DNA of 64,000 nucleotides from Himantopus leucocephalus (GCA_003993805.1 RSEF01000005.1:19853953-19917952); one strand, 5' to 3'. Shown: positions 1 through 13,131, counted from the first letter of the stretch. Numbers and translations are program-made. Notes: generated from the letters alone by a model not told the origin.

Positions 1-423
1 AATGGAATACATCAGAGAGAGCCTCTCTTCCTCCACGCAGAAAGAGTGGACACCTTGGTAACAAATGAGGCACACGCTTCTTACTTAGGTTCCTTTTTTT
101 GTTTCTTCCTACAAACTGGTAGTTTAGGATGAAGAATAATGAACTGCCACCTATTCTATCTGGCTATTAAAATCTCCGTCCAGTTATCTTTTTGTCAAAT
201 AAGCTGTAATTTGTATACATGGACTGAATTTTTATTGTGATAAATACAATTTGGAATTTTTAGTATCATCATTGATTTTAAAATGTGTGGTAAAACCAGC
301 AATTGTGTAACTGTGGACCAAGGTTCCTTTAGTGTAACCTGGTCATTTTTGTACTCTGAATGTTAATATTTTTAAAATGCAATAAATTGGATTTGATTTT
401 TATTATTTTTATTTTTCCCCCAG
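1..423 (+). other. CAPRIN1: CAPRIN1 intron, 3' end
   Basis: AT-rich sequence running into a pyrimidine tract and CAG acceptor at 421-423, immediately before the first visible exon. No exon, repeat or RNA gene is recognised in it. Confidence 0.8.
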
Positions 424-3400
424 GACTCAATGCTGGAGTTTGAGAACCAAACGCTTGATCCTGCCATTGTATCTGCACAGCCCATGAATCCAGCACAGAA
501 CTTGGACATGCCACAAATGGTTTGCCCTCCAGGTTTGTAATGGTAAATCCTAAACATAAATATTGGGGAGGTCTGCAAGTCATCTATAAGAAACGTGTCA
601 GTTACTGCTACGTAGTAAAGGAGTCATCACAAGCAATAATACTGTACTGTAAAGTGTGTTTTTATCAGAAATGTGATTGTACTTTTGAAGCATACTATTT
701 GTAGACTTCAGATTCTCACTTGCTTCTAGATTTTGCTTGAAAGTGTGGAACGTTTTTTTTAAATGGACAAAATATAGTTTCCCTTAGCTTTTTGGAAATT
801 GCTGGATTATTTTGGACAACTGGAGAAAACGTACTTTGCATGGAAATGGTAATTGGTATTTTGAGTGTAACTTTGCCATGCCTTCATCTTTACGATGATG
901 AGCTCTCAAATAACCGAATTGGATAAGTTGTTAATGCTATTCTGTAAATGGTTTGATTGTACTGTGTAATAAGTGACATTATTTTACTTTAGTTCATGCT
1001 GAGTCAAGACTTGCCCAGCCTAATCAAGTTCCTGTGCAACCAGAAGCTACACAGGTACGTTTTTAGTAAACTGTATTTTGGATTGATTGATGTTATAATA
1101 GGACTTTATTCCTAACTATATGAAAAACTCAAAGAAAAAGCTGAAGCTCTGATTTGGGGAAATCTGTTATCTCCATTATCTATGCAGCGTTGTCACTTAT
1201 AAGTATGACCATATACAGTTTTTATGCTATGCAGACATTGCAGATTTTCTGTAATGGAGTCTTATCAGGCATTACCCTGTCTAGAAAACTGTTGGGTTCA
1301 AGGTTGAACCACGAGTTTATTGAGGAAACTGCATTTCTAATTAGAGGCCTCTTAAGGGAAGGGCACAAGCCTGGAAGCAGTTGCAGTTTGCACTGCTCAC
1401 TCTAATGGCCCAATGTGGAATTCTCGGTAGTTACCAGTTCTTTCAATCTGTGGAGCTTGCACCAGTCTTCAAATTTGGGGTGTGGATGTGATTTTCATGT
1501 CATAAATTGAATTCCACATGCCTGTGTGTTAGACTGCCATCAGTTCAAATCTGTATCATGTGTGACAGTGGTGAATTCCAAGGGTTTTTTCATGATTCAG
1601 AGGAAGGACTTTGTTTGGAGTGCTGCTCTGTTGTCATACTGTAATACAGCAGTTTAACTTGAGGTTTCTCTGTCCATTGTTTTCAGGATGGACTAATACT
1701 TTGACATGTCACAGAATCACAGAATGGTTTGGGTTGGAAGGGTCCTTTAAGATCATCTAGTTCCAACCCTACTGCCCTGGGCTGGGGAGGACACCTTCCA
1801 CTAAATGTCGATCTTTGCCTAGTAGTGTTCTCTTTCATGTTAAGCCATATGTAGTAATATTTTTAATGTAGATAGAAGCAAGTTGTCCTTTATTTGCAAC
1901 AGAAATGCCAAAACCAAAATAACTTGGTTAAAGGGCGCTCTGTATCTGTTCAAGTGGGCATGAGACCACAAATAGATTTAATGGGTTAACTATATAGTTT
2001 GTGGTGGTGTTTTTGACTTGTTCTGTTAAGGATGAGTCCCAGTTGCTTGCTTGGATAATATTTTAATACTGGAGTTGTAGAGCAGTCAGGATGAGTTGAA
2101 TGTGGTTTTCAGTTGAGCTTTCCTGAAATGCCTATTTAAGTAGGATCTCTTAAACGTGCTTCTGCAATGTATAAATATTGTATTCACCTTTTCGTTAAGA
2201 TGTGCCAGTTTATTACTGAATTGTCTAGTGATTAAAGAACTTCCTGATTTTTTTATTAAGCATGTGTGCCATCTCTGAAGGACTCTGCTGGTCTCAAGTA
2301 ATGAATGTGATCCCTGTAGGTGTTTGAAAACCAAAAGAAAAGCCTGGATAGATTGTGTATCTCAGTGCTGGTAGTATGAATTGCTTGTTATATCTTGTCC
2401 AGATTAGATCTGCACCTTTTAAGTCACTCATTTATATATAACAGGAATGTGGGTTTTTTCTTGAGTTTCCCCTCTATGTAGCTGCTGAAGGGCTAGTACT
2501 CTGAGCAGTTTTGTTGGATTTTTTTTTTGTCAGAGAGTTCTCTCCGCGCTTGTTTTTATTCTACTGTTAAGTGATGTCTGTGACTTTCTCCAGTGGGTTT
2601 TTTTCTTATTTTCCTTACCTCAGCCAGTGCTGCCAATGATTCCCTTGGGGATCTTGCAAGCGGTAGCTAAACTTACCTCTTTCCTTTTGAATGTTCAACG
2701 AGGTGATGTGAACACAGCCATCAGTTGTTATCATTTACCTCTTAAAGTCCCTGATAGCCTTAAATGCAAAGTCCTCTGCTTTGTTCGCCAGAGTTTTCAC
2801 TGGACTCTGTAGGGGAGCAGAGGCTGTAAAACAAGCAAATTCAGTCCACTGGAAACCAGCACTTCCCTATTTCTGTATGAGCTTGGAGTTCTCTCATTCA
2901 AACTTCTGTATATTTCTCTGTCTCTCTGTCTTTCCCCAGTTTTATTGTAATGGTAGTAGGTTGCATAAGGAAATGAGGAGGAGGATGTTCTTCAGTAAAA
3001 GCAAATACGCGTCCAGCTGATTCAGAATATCCACAGAATACAATCTGGCAAGGGCTGGGTGTTAAAAAGTACTTAATTTTTAAGGCTTGTAAAGATTTGC
3101 TGGAATACATACTTTTACTAGAGAGTACCATTTATTCCAGAGTTCTGTGATACTTTGTATAAAACTGTGTGTGAGCATCAGCTGACTTTTGGGGGCTTTG
3201 GGGTTTATCTTGTCAGGTTCCCTTGGTTTCTTCTACAAGTGAGGGGTATACAGCCTCCCAACCCATGTATCAGCCTTCTCACACAACAGAGCAACGGCCA
3301 CAGAAAGAATCAATTGACCAGATTCAGGCAAGTCAGATTTCACAGGGGTGGGAAGGACTCTGCTTGCAGGTGTGATCAAATATTAGTGTATGTTTCTTTG

Positions 3401-6400
3401 TAAATAAAGTTTTGTAATTTTAGTTACCTATGGATAGGGCTGCTTCAGTTCTGTTTAATTTCAAAACTTTGAGCCTGTCTGCAACCAGTAAGACCTTCAT
3501 AGTAAGACTTTTAACTTAATAGATTGTCTATTTGGTTAGAAGTAACGTGCCAACATCAGCGTATGAGCATCAGAGTTGTTGCCTTAGGAAATGTGATTTA
3601 TTTTTTTACGTTGGCTAGCAGTTAGCCCAGAAACTTGTTCATTTCCCCTTGTAGTTTTTTCTAGTTGTGTTTCAAGCTAATGAGGGAGAAGACTGCTAGG
3701 TTTTCCGTCTCCCATTGTGCCATTGTAAATGAGGCTGTACAGCTGAAGTAGAAAATACTCATTTGTTCATGTGAACCTGAGGCATTGTCACTTTTTTTTT
3801 AAAGTGAAGGTTTTAAGTTAAATTTTTGGTATTATTCAAAAGCTGCTAAAATCTTGTTTGTTTTCATTATTAGGCTTCAATGTCACTGAATGCAGACCAG
3901 ACCCCATCATCATCATCGCTTCCCACTGCATCTCAGCCCCAGGTGTTCCAGGCTGGATCTAGCAAACCTTTGCATAGCAGCGGAATCAATGTTAATGCAG
4001 CTCCATTCCAATCCATGCAAACAGTAAGTAGTAAATTAATATTGAATCCCTGTATTTTGGTGGTCATTCTTTGTGTTGTTACACAAACACTGTAATCAGT
4101 CATGTGATTACATAAAATAATCTTTGGTTATTCACATTTCTCAGACTTGCATACTTCTTCACATGATGCAATGAGGAATTGTAAAAAAATCAATTGGACC
4201 AGAGAGCTATTTTTCTAACATTATAGGTATTCAACATGAATGCACCTGTTCCTCCTGTTAATGAGCCAGAAACCCTTAAGCAGCAAAATCAGTACCAGGC
4301 CAGTTACAACCAGAGTTTCTCCAATCAGCCTCACCAAGTAGAACAATCAGATCTTCAGCAAGAACAACTCCAGACAGGTAAACTTATTTTAGCAAAAACT
4401 GAAATGGCAATAGCTTGAGTAGAGCAGATGATCAGGCTGTGAAGACCTAGGTGATGTAGCAAACCGTGTCACACATTCTCAAATGTTCCTAGTCTTGAGA
4501 AGCTTTCCCCTGAACAGTACCTGGTTTTTGTTATTCTGTCTTGGTTTGAGTATCCAGCAGGGGGTGAAATTCAGTATATGTATCTCCAACTGTTAAAAGA
4601 ATTTTGCCGCTTGATTCAGTTTTATATGGGTGTGGGGGGTTGACCCTGGCTGGATGCCAGATGCCCACCAAAGCCCCTCTATCACTCCCCTCCTCAGCTG
4701 GACAGGGGAGAGAAAATACAGTGAAAGGCTTGTGGGTCAAGATAAGGACAGGGATCTCTTACCAATTACCATCACGGGCACAACAGACTCAACTTGGGGA
4801 AATGAGTTTAATTTATTACCAATCAAATCAAAGTAGGATAATGAGAAATAAAACCAAATCTTTAAAACACCTTCCCCCCCCTTCTTCCTGGGCTTAAATT
4901 TACTCCCAATTTTCTCTACTTCTTCCCCTGCAGGGGGACAGGGAATGGGGGTTGTGGTCAGTTCATCACATGTTGTTTCTGCCACTCCTTCCTTCTAACA
5001 CTCAGCCCCTGCTCCAGCATGGGGTCCCTCACATGGGAGGCAGTCCTCCACGAACTTCTCCAACTTGAGTCCTTCCACAAGCTGCAGCTCTTTGTGGACT
5101 GCTCCAGCGTGGGCCCGTTCCATGGGGTGCAGTCCTGCAGGAATAGGCTGCTCCAGCGGGGGTCCCCCATGGGGTCACAAGTCCTGCCAGCAAACCTGCT
5201 CCAGCGTGGGCTCCTCTCTCCATGGGGTCACAGGTTCTGCCAGGAGCCTGCTCTGGCGTGGGGTCCTCCAGGGGCTGCAAGTGGATATCTGCTCCACTGT
5301 TAACCTCCGTGGGCTGCAGGGGGACGGCCTGCCTCACCATGGTCTTCACCACAGGCTGCAGGGGAATCTCTGCTCCAGCACCTGGAGCACCTCCTCCTTC
5401 TCTTTCTTATCTGACCGTGGTGTCTGCAGAGTTGTTCCTCACATATTCTCACTAATCTCTTCGGCTGCAGTTGTGCAGCATTTTTTTCCCCCCTTCTTAG
5501 ATATGTTACGGAGGCGCTGCTGCCATTGCTACTGGGCTCAGCCTTGGTCAGCAGTGGGTCTGTCTTGGAGCTGGCTGACATGGGTTCTATCGGATATAGG
5601 GGAAACTTCTAGCAGCCTCTCACAGAAGCCACCCCTGTAGCTCCCCTGCTCCCCGCTATCAAAACCTTCCCACAAACCCAATACAGGTTTAACAAGATTA
5701 AGGATTATTCTAAAGATGAAAGCAATATAGTGGAGTACTTGCTCTGCTGATGTTAAGGTTGGATGATGCTTAAATTTGCTTTAAGAAAAGAAAGGTTGTA
5801 CTATTTGAGATAACATTTTAAAAAGGAAATAGTAAGCTAGAATTGAGAGCAAATATGGACTGCTTCTCACACGTGATGTAAGGTTCATAAAGATATAGAA
5901 ACTTTTGCTAAAATCAGTTAGACAGGGTTTGAATACAGCAGGCAAAACGCTTTCCAAGTTAGCAACTTAAAAAAAAAAAAAAGATGAAGTCTTATGTACA
6001 AAGCTGTTCTTCTCCCTGCACTCTCCTCGCTTTCCACTGAGATAAAATTTGCAGATGGAGAGAGGGATTTTTGAGTGAAGGATGCAGTACTTCACCCTTG
6101 TCGTCTCTGTCCTAACAACTACTCGAAGTGGAGTAAGGAAAAAGAGTCTGATCCTTCATCTCTATAACTGATTATGAGCTTGAATTCTGTCTTCTTTGCA
6201 AGCGGGAGATACTGGGGTGTGTGCACGGGAAGAGGGAGAACCAAGTTTTCATTGTCTATCTAAATTGTCTTTCTAAAGACAATTGTCTTTCTAAAGAAAG
6301 GATCCCTCAGCTTGTAGAGTGAAAACAGCAGCTGTGGTAAATTGTTCCCACCAATCCCACCTTAGTCAGCGCAGCAACACCTAACAGAATTTAGTTAGTG

Positions 6401-9400
6401 AAAGGAAAGATTTCTTAGTGGCGCTCTGCCAGTTCAGAGGGGAGGAAGTTAAGAAGTGGGTTAGCTAACTCATACTGTTTTTTCCAGAGTGCGTGTTGCT
6501 GATTTTTAAAGGATTTGAAGTAGCACAGGAAAATTGTACCTGCCTTAGGAATACTTGTTGCTGAGCTCACACTAGAGACTTCTTGACACTGACTTAAATC
6601 AACTTTCTACCATTTCTGGGTTGTTCTAATATGGTGGGATATCTGACTAATAAACTTGCTACTTAATTTTGCAGATTATTTTTCTTTGAATGGGTGAGCA
6701 TTTATTGATATGTTCAACGGTATTTCAAAGCCTTGAATGTTGAGTTTGAAGAGAGTTTATAGGGGAACATAAATAAAGAAACACAGGCTTTTATACTCCG
6801 TTTTTTCTCCCCATTTCCAATATAGTGGTTGGTACTTACCATGGTTCCCCGGACCAGACCCATCAAGTGGCGGGTAACCACCAGCAACCTCCCCAGCAGA
6901 ATACTGGATTTCCACGTAACAGTCAGCCTTATTATAACAGTCGAGGAGTGTCTCGTGGTGGATCACGTGGGGCTCGTGGCTTAATGAACGGTTACAGGGG
7001 ACCGGCAAATGGATTTAGAGGTAAACAGCTTTATTAAACACTCTCATTTGACTTTTACTTCTTTCTGGAAACCGTCTCAAGATACCAAGTGTTAAACTGA
7101 CCAACTGTTGGTTTTGTACGGTAGTAGGATCTCTGTAATATATTTAAACTTGTAGTAAAATTCCATTTGCTTTAGCTAACTTAAGCAACTTACATTTTAG
7201 GTGTTTGGTTAGGCTTCCTATGAGGATGTAAACAAATAAATGTTTTTTTCTGTTCTGTGCTGAAGGCTTAGTGTTAGTTTGATTAGGCATCTACTGGAAG
7301 CATAAGCGAACACAGAAATACCCCAACAGAATTTCACAACCGTTCAGTGAGGGATTCAGATGCCAATTGGTATTTCAAAAATGTATTTTATTTCCAGTTA
7401 TGGCAGAAGCAGTGTATTTTAAAGAGCTCCGTGTTTCATCATATTGAGGATAGGCTGGATAATGTAGAAATAAAAGAACAAAAAAGTCCAAAAGTCATTA
7501 CTCTGAGGGTATTAACAGGAGCGGAGGAATGATACTCTAGTTCTAGGTAAATGAGAGAACTTTCATGATTCCTGGAGATTATTATATATGGCTGTCAATG
7601 TTATGAAGATGTGTACGTTAGAACGGGAGATAGAGACCGTTTCCTTGTCAGGTGTTCTGAGATTAGACTAATGGATACAGTACTGTGTGCTTGTGCCATG
7701 ATCTCTTCCTCTGGTGTGGTTAGAGAGCAGAGGAGAAACCTCTATAACAAAGATACAACTGATTGTAGTAGGGAATGCAGTGGTCACTACTTGTCGGCCT
7801 AAAATCGATTTGGATTCCACGTGTTAGACCCTTGGGACTGGAGCCGTCCTTGGACATGGTTCCCAGCACTCTGGAGAGTTTTGGCTCAGGAGCAGCTTCG
7901 TGCTTGAGTTGGCTGTTGTGGCCTTGCAGGTCCACAGCTGTTACGTTTAGATCCTAGTGTTACCTTTAGCTCTGGATTGAATATTACGTAAATCAGACTT
8001 CAAATTACTAGAGCAATGCATTGAATTGCTATCTCCTCTGAGTTCTTACTAGGTCCTCATTCTTGATTCTTACAGTAGTATTAGCACTGATGTTGCACCC
8101 ATTCATTTGACTTGCAGGTAAACAGTACTTACTAAAGGGGTTTTTTCCCTCAGGTTTAGGTAAAATGCTCTTACTGCTTTTCTTTATATGGTAGCATAAA
8201 GTAATAGGCTATCATTTCCAAGTGAAAGACTTTTACCCTGTTCCTTAGGAGGATATGATGGCTACCGTCCTTCCTTTTCCAACACTCCAAACAGTGGTTA
8301 CACGCAGCCCCAGTTTAATGCTCCTCGGGATTATTCAAACTACCAGCGGGTAAGCTACCATTCTGTTGTGACAGTCTAGAAGCAGACTTAAAAAGTACCT
8401 GTCAATGAAGGCACTCAAACAAATCTATTAGTGAAAACTTTTCCAAGGACTTTGTTTATTGCTAGTGAAGACAAAAGTTTCAGGTACTAAACAGATACTT
8501 AGAAATAGCAGAAAATGGCTGGTTATAATGGGAAAACATGTTCTGTTTGGCTGATTGATCTCTAAAAGAATTAGTCTAGTAGTTGGAGCCAGGTTGAGTG
8601 AATTATAAAGAACTCTTCCTTAAACATAATTATTTTCACAGTTTTGTGAGGAAAAAAAACTTAAAGAAGAACGTAAATCCATTGAAATTAACTTTTCAAA
8701 CCTGTTTGGGATTGCCTGTCTTCTACAATGCTGATATGTTACAATGAAATTTGTGCAGAATTTTGCTGTTCTGAAGGGAGTATGCTCAGTTTGCTCAAAG
8801 CTTAGACTGACTGGAAAATGTCTTAACTCTGTATATCCAAACAAGTATTTATAAGCAAATGAGATGACAGATTTTGATCCTGCTGTTAGAATGTCTCTTC
8901 ATTTATTGACTGGTCCTTCAGCAAATTAATCTGTTTGACCTCTGCATAGTTTGAAAAATTTGAACACTAAATACATCTATTTACACTTCTTATTTATATT
9001 GAACAACATATCCTGTAACTGGAGAGAGAATTTGTTGTTGTATGTTTTATTATACCTGCTGGGTACTAGTAGGAGTAAGAATTTATTTTTCTAAGATGAA
9101 TTTAAACTAATAAAATGCTATATGTTGAAGTCACAAGTGTTTTGTCAGTGCACATTGTTTTAAAAGCTTCTTATTTTATTGGATTTAGTAGCCTCCTGAA
9201 ACATAACCAAATGCCCAGGTTTTATGTCTAACTTTTTTTCATTTCTGTGCTTCAGGATGGATATCAACAGAATTTCAAACGTGGCTCTGGACAAAGTGGA
9301 CCTCGGGGAGCTCCTAGAGGTAATTCCTGAGTAGTGAATAATTGATTTGGGCTGAATGGAAATTTTTTTGATCCACCTTCTAGAGCTTTGCATTTAAAAA

Positions 9401-10945
9401 ACAACCTCACTCCTTACTCAGCAGGTCACAACTGAAGAATAAGCTTACTTTCCTCTGACCTCATAGTTGACCCTGCTTTTGAACAGAGGTTGGACTTGGA
9501 AGGACCCCTTGAGGTCCCTGCTGACTTGCATTATACTGTGATCCTTTGAACTTGAGGTGGAAGTTTAGTGGGCTGTTGAATGAGGCATTCTTTGAAAAGA
9601 AGTTAAAACAACAATTGTTTTTGACACTATAAATGTAACAACTATTTAGTTCCCTTTTATTAATGAAAGCCTTAGGAAAGCAATTTAGTATTTTTTTTTG
9701 TGAGGTTTATCATGACTTAAGATCTGCTTATTAGGTGCATTAGTAGTTTGCAGGTAAGACTTGTTTATAAAGCAGACCTTGGGCTTGAGCTGGCTCTGTC
9801 AGCCTTAAGACTTGTATGTTACTCTGTTGCACTAGAAGATGTCCTGCTACATCTGTTATGGAGGTCTCTTTAAATCTAAGGATACAAAACTTCCTCCATG
9901 CGCATCTGTTCCTTGATCCTATAGAATTGTTGCTTTTAGCTTATGGAGGTGCGTTGTCCTGTAGCTTCGTGAGAGTGTTTCCCATGTGTTCATCTGAGAA
10001 AACAAATAGAAAACTCCACATATGTAATGAGGCTGTAGCTGAACTTCTAAATTTTATTTTCAACGCTATTTCCACAGTTCAATTGGGGTTTTTTTAGTAG
10101 ATTTTTGTTGATGAGACCCTTCTGTCTCGATAGAGACATTTCCATGAGAATCTTGAGTTATTACTGGAGCGCCTTGTCAGTGAGGACAGCTCAAGGCTGT
10201 GTGCTGCAGTCCATGAAATCACAGTTCCATGTGGTAGTTTGGTTTTGAAGAGTTCTGTCCTTGACTGTCTTGATACTGAAAGCCCTGTAGTGTGGAACTG
10301 TGGCCTGAAGTTCAGCATAGTATTAGGCTGTGGTGAAACTGGGAGCATATTTTAGGAGTCACACCAGTAATGAAGAGGAGTCTTGAGGTTCGTTGTCAAG
10401 GATATGCAGGCAAACTTGAGAGGGATTGCTCAAGTGACCTACAATTCTCATATACTGAGAGTGTGAGCTATGGGCAGTCTTTTAATAAAGGAATAAAAGG
10501 ATGGAAGTTAAAATGTGATTAGTTAGCTCACAGTACTTATATTTAAAATACAGTAAACTGATTATTCCTTACACTACTGCAAAACTTTTAATTTTAGTCT
10601 GATGTTTATATCTTCATGACTTGATTTTTTTTTTTCTTCATTTTTACTTGAAGTGATTGCAACTTTGTAGTTCTGGGAAAAAGAAGTATTGGGATAGAGC
10701 TGAAAACTGTAAAGGCAGGTTACGTGCTGTTGAGTTTTGATTTGAAGGAGTTTTTAGAACCGTATGTAGTCTAGGTACAAACCTGGGAATTCTTACCCAA
10801 TTTAGACCAGCACTTTTAGGGATTTTTTTAAACAGCCTGACTTCATGCCTAATTCAAGTGCCTTTTTATATGTTTTCTAGGTCGTGGAGGGCCCCCGAGA
10901 CCAAACAGAGGGATGCCTCAAATGAATGCTCAACAAGTGAATTAA
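424..10945 (+). CDS. CAPRIN1: CAPRIN1, C-terminal 335 residues (3' half of gene)
   Basis: Caprin-1 is a cytoplasmic RNA-binding protein that partners G3BP1/2 and FMRP in stress granules and transport granules. Nine exons are seen: 424-532, 993-1054, 3217-3327, 3874-4023, 4227-4377, 6826-7020, 8249-8349, 9256-9319 and 10881-10945, ending at TAA 10943-10945. They sum to 1008 nt, every junction keeps frame, and the translation follows human CAPRIN1 nearly residue for residue. The first exon starts with DSMLEFENQ, the second part of the G3BP-binding motif as I know it from human; the preceding exon is left of the window. The middle is Gln/Ser/Pro-rich and low-complexity. The C terminus is an RGG region (YNSRGVSRGGSRGARG in the exon at 6826; KRGSGQSGPRGAPRGRGGPP across the last two exons), which binds RNA and drives phase separation. 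All introns are GT-AG except the one at 3328, which starts with GC. The upstream promoter and N-terminal coiled coil are outside the window. Confidence 0.97.
1711..1812 (-). repeat. CR1 LINE 3'-end fragment
   Basis: On the plus strand it starts with the octamer-like repeat ACAGAATCACAGAATGG, followed by GGTTGGAAGGGTCC and GATCATCTAGTTCCAACC. This is the reverse complement of the 3' end of avian CR1, so the element is in minus orientation inside a CAPRIN1 intron. It is 5'-truncated, as is usual for CR1. Confidence 0.88.
3328..3873 (+). promoter_or_regulatory. CAPRIN1: GC-AG intron of CAPRIN1
   Basis: The exon ends ATTCAG and the intron begins GCAAGT; the acceptor is TTATTAG at 3867-3873. Joining CAG to GCTTCAATG gives Ile-Gln-Ala-Ser-Met-Ser-Leu, in line with the human protein. 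Using the GT four bases further on (3332) would shift the frame. GC donors are a known minor class, and their flanks normally match U1 otherwise perfectly, as CAG|GCAAGT does here. Confidence 0.88.
4631..5685 (-). mobile_element. Solo endogenous-retrovirus-type LTR in a CAPRIN1 intron
   Basis: A roughly 1055-bp block bounded by TGTGGGGGGTTGACC and CCCAATACA (TG...CA termini, as in LTRs). I recognise it from memory as a common avian ERV LTR. Minus orientation is chosen because that strand has an ATATCTAAGAAGG TATA-like stretch near 5505 and an AATAAA near 4818 toward its 3' end. The interior has imperfect repeats of about 60 nt (CTGCTCCAGCGTGGG-type units, about 5095-5300), which create long but meaningless ORFs, including one of 191 codons. 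No gag, pol or env sequence flanks it, so it is a solo LTR. I could not see an intact target-site duplication: ATGGG precedes it and GGTTT follows. Confidence 0.8.
6263..6298. repeat. 18-nt tandem duplication with internal palindrome
   Basis: Two adjacent copies of AATTGTCTTTCTAAAG plus two bases, the second differing at the last base, preceded by a partial copy. The junction makes the 16-bp palindrome AAAGACAATTGTCTTT. It sits in the CAPRIN1 intron after the LTR. No function is evident. Confidence 0.7.
9459..9548 (+). repeat. Diverged CR1 LINE 3'-end fragment
   Basis: Contains CCCTGCTTTTGAACAGAGG, GGTTGGACTTGG, GAGGTCCCT and a closing ACTGTGATCCTTT. These match, with clear divergence, the order of motifs at the CR1 3' end in plus orientation. 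It lies in the last long CAPRIN1 intron. Confidence 0.7.
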
Positions 10946-12150
10946 AGAAATTCACAGGATTACATTAAACGCCAAAAACACACTGGCCAGTGTACTATAC
11001 ATGTTACCAGAAGAGTTATTATCTATTTGTTCTCCCTTACAGGAAGTTTGTTGTAAAGGGACTATTTTCATTACCCATAATGACAGGACTACAGTTGCCA
11101 GCTTTATATTACCTGGATATGGAAAGGAACGAAACAATGTTTACTCTGCATGTTCTGTCCTAAGCATCATCTTGAGCCTTGCACATGAGATTCAGATTCC
11201 TCACCCTTGCTAAGAGTAAAGCAAAAAAGGCAATTTTCAGGGTGATCCAATATCCATGGTTAACTGAAGTGGCAGGAAAAAGCAAAGACTCACTTCTGAC
11301 ATTTAAAAGTGATGTAACCAATTTGGATAAAATCTGCAAATTCTTAAAGATTTATTGGGGTGGCAGTTGACAAAACTTAATGTTCCCATGAAAGGATGGA
11401 AAAGGTGAAGTGTGGCTTGGTAGAGCAACTGCATTTCAGCTTTTTCTTATTAAATTGAAGCACTGAACAGTTAAAGATGCGTAGTGATGCATATTTCCCT
11501 ACATAGACAAATAGGCTTATAGCCATTTTTTGACAAAGAAGAAGCACCCTTAGCTACAGCACTCCTCATCACCAGGGCCCTGTTTACTGTGGCTAAGGAT
11601 TTAAGATCGCTTGCATAACTGCTAATGTAATTGTGTAATTTTTTTAAAAAAAAAAGAAGAAAGGAAAAAAAGCTTTGATTTGGCACTTCAACAAAATTTT
11701 GCGACAAATGTGAGATATAATCTGGATAGCCACTGTATATTTGATGTGAAGTATTTAGATATCTCTCTGAAACACTTTTAAGTTTCTTTGATAGCAATGA
11801 CTTTTGTAAGGATTGGTATACTCTATCATTCCTTATGACTTGCACATTGTCTGTCACTAATACTTGACCTTGCTGTATTATCACCTAAATAACTGATGCC
11901 GGTACTGATGGAAACCTCTAATGGATAATCATAACACTTTTGGTCACATGTCCTTTTGTCTTTCCTGCAGCCTTGAAGGTTTTAAGAAATCTCAAATGCC
12001 CGCTGCTGCTGCCCTTTTAATTGCTATCTTTTGAAAAGCACCAGTATGTGTTTGAATTGATTTCCCCTTTTAAGGGAAATGACAGCCAGCAGTTACAGTT
12101 CTAATGGTATAAGCAAGACAAATAAAACATGTTTATAAAAATTGTATCCT
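10946..12150 (+). other. CAPRIN1: CAPRIN1 3' UTR with poly(A) signal
   Basis: Begins after TAA 10943-10945. The best poly(A) signal is AATAAA at 12121-12126, giving a 3' UTR of about 1.2 kb, close to what I expect for human CAPRIN1. The UTR is AT-rich with poly-A stretches around 11645-11670. A second AATAAA at 13047-13052 could serve a longer form. A 137-codon minus-strand ORF inside it (11471-11884) has no recognisable similarity and is treated as chance. Confidence 0.75.
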
Positions 12151-13094
12151 GGAACACTGGTTTTCAACGACTGAAACAAATTTAATGTAATGGGGTGACA
12201 TTTCATAAGGTTGGTTTTTGTTTTGTTGGGTTTTTTCCCCCTGATAGATTCTCTTTTTCCTGAATAGATGTAAACCCTCCTCCTGTTTTTCTGATTTTAT
12301 TCTAATAGCTGTGACTACTTCTGGGAAACTTTTCTTTTTATGGACTTTACTTTTCATCAAGGCAGCAATGTATAAAAGAAATGGCATAAGACTAGGAGCT
12401 GGAAAATACCAAGTCTTATTCAAGTTTTACTGCATACTTGTGGTATAATCTTTGGAAAATCACTTGTGCCTACCTTTTGCGCACATGCACTCTCTCTGCA
12501 GTGGGGAGAATATATTGATAGCTGCCTCCATAGAGGTGTTGGTAGTTCTGTTGCATTTTATAGCACCTGCAAGAAGAAAAGTGCTATATATGTTAAGTAT
12601 TGCTCATCAAATAATTCCTACCTGTGGAAGGGTGAAATTAAGGAACAGCTACATGTTATTTAACTGTTATATACAAAACTGAAGGTTGTTTTCATTCAGA
12701 GGGTCGTTTCTACTTTGTATCAGAACTGAACTTTCAGAACTTGTAGTCAGATATTTTGACTCCATACAAATAGGTGGTAATATCACTTTTCCATGTTCTG
12801 TGTGAAGAGCACAAATGAGAACTGTTTTTACTGAGAGTAGTGATAAGCTTGTGAAGAAGATGCTACACACCAGACATCTTGAAATGATGCTGAAGGCTAG
12901 GAGCAGCAGTTTTAGTCAAGGCCTAGAAACATTCCGTACCAGTATAACAATATAAACTGCAGTCTGGTGAGAAGTTGCTGTTCTGTGTCTTTTTTTAGGA
13001 AGCTATTACCAAGATAATAGTCCCAACTGTTTTTTTAACTGGAAAAAATAAAAAGACAAACCTTTTAATGTTGAACTGATGTAGGAAAACAGTG

Positions 13095-13096
<2 letters not shown>

Positions 13097-13130
<34 letters not shown>

Positions 13131-13131
13131 N
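13097..13131. repeat. Poly-T run of 34 ending at a single N
   Basis: Thirty-four T residues followed by one N at 13131 and then TTTGTGTGC. The single N at the end of a homopolymer looks like an assembly join, so the true length is uncertain. Confidence 0.9.

Noticed and set aside
5065..5640. 191-codon plus-strand ORF
   Set aside because: It lies wholly inside the LTR and reads through its imperfect GC-rich repeats; the opposite strand is open in several places too, as expected from composition.
11471..11884. 137-codon minus-strand ORF
   Set aside because: It is antisense within the CAPRIN1 3' UTR, has no recognisable domain, and crosses a poly-A stretch that gives artificial Phe/Lys runs.
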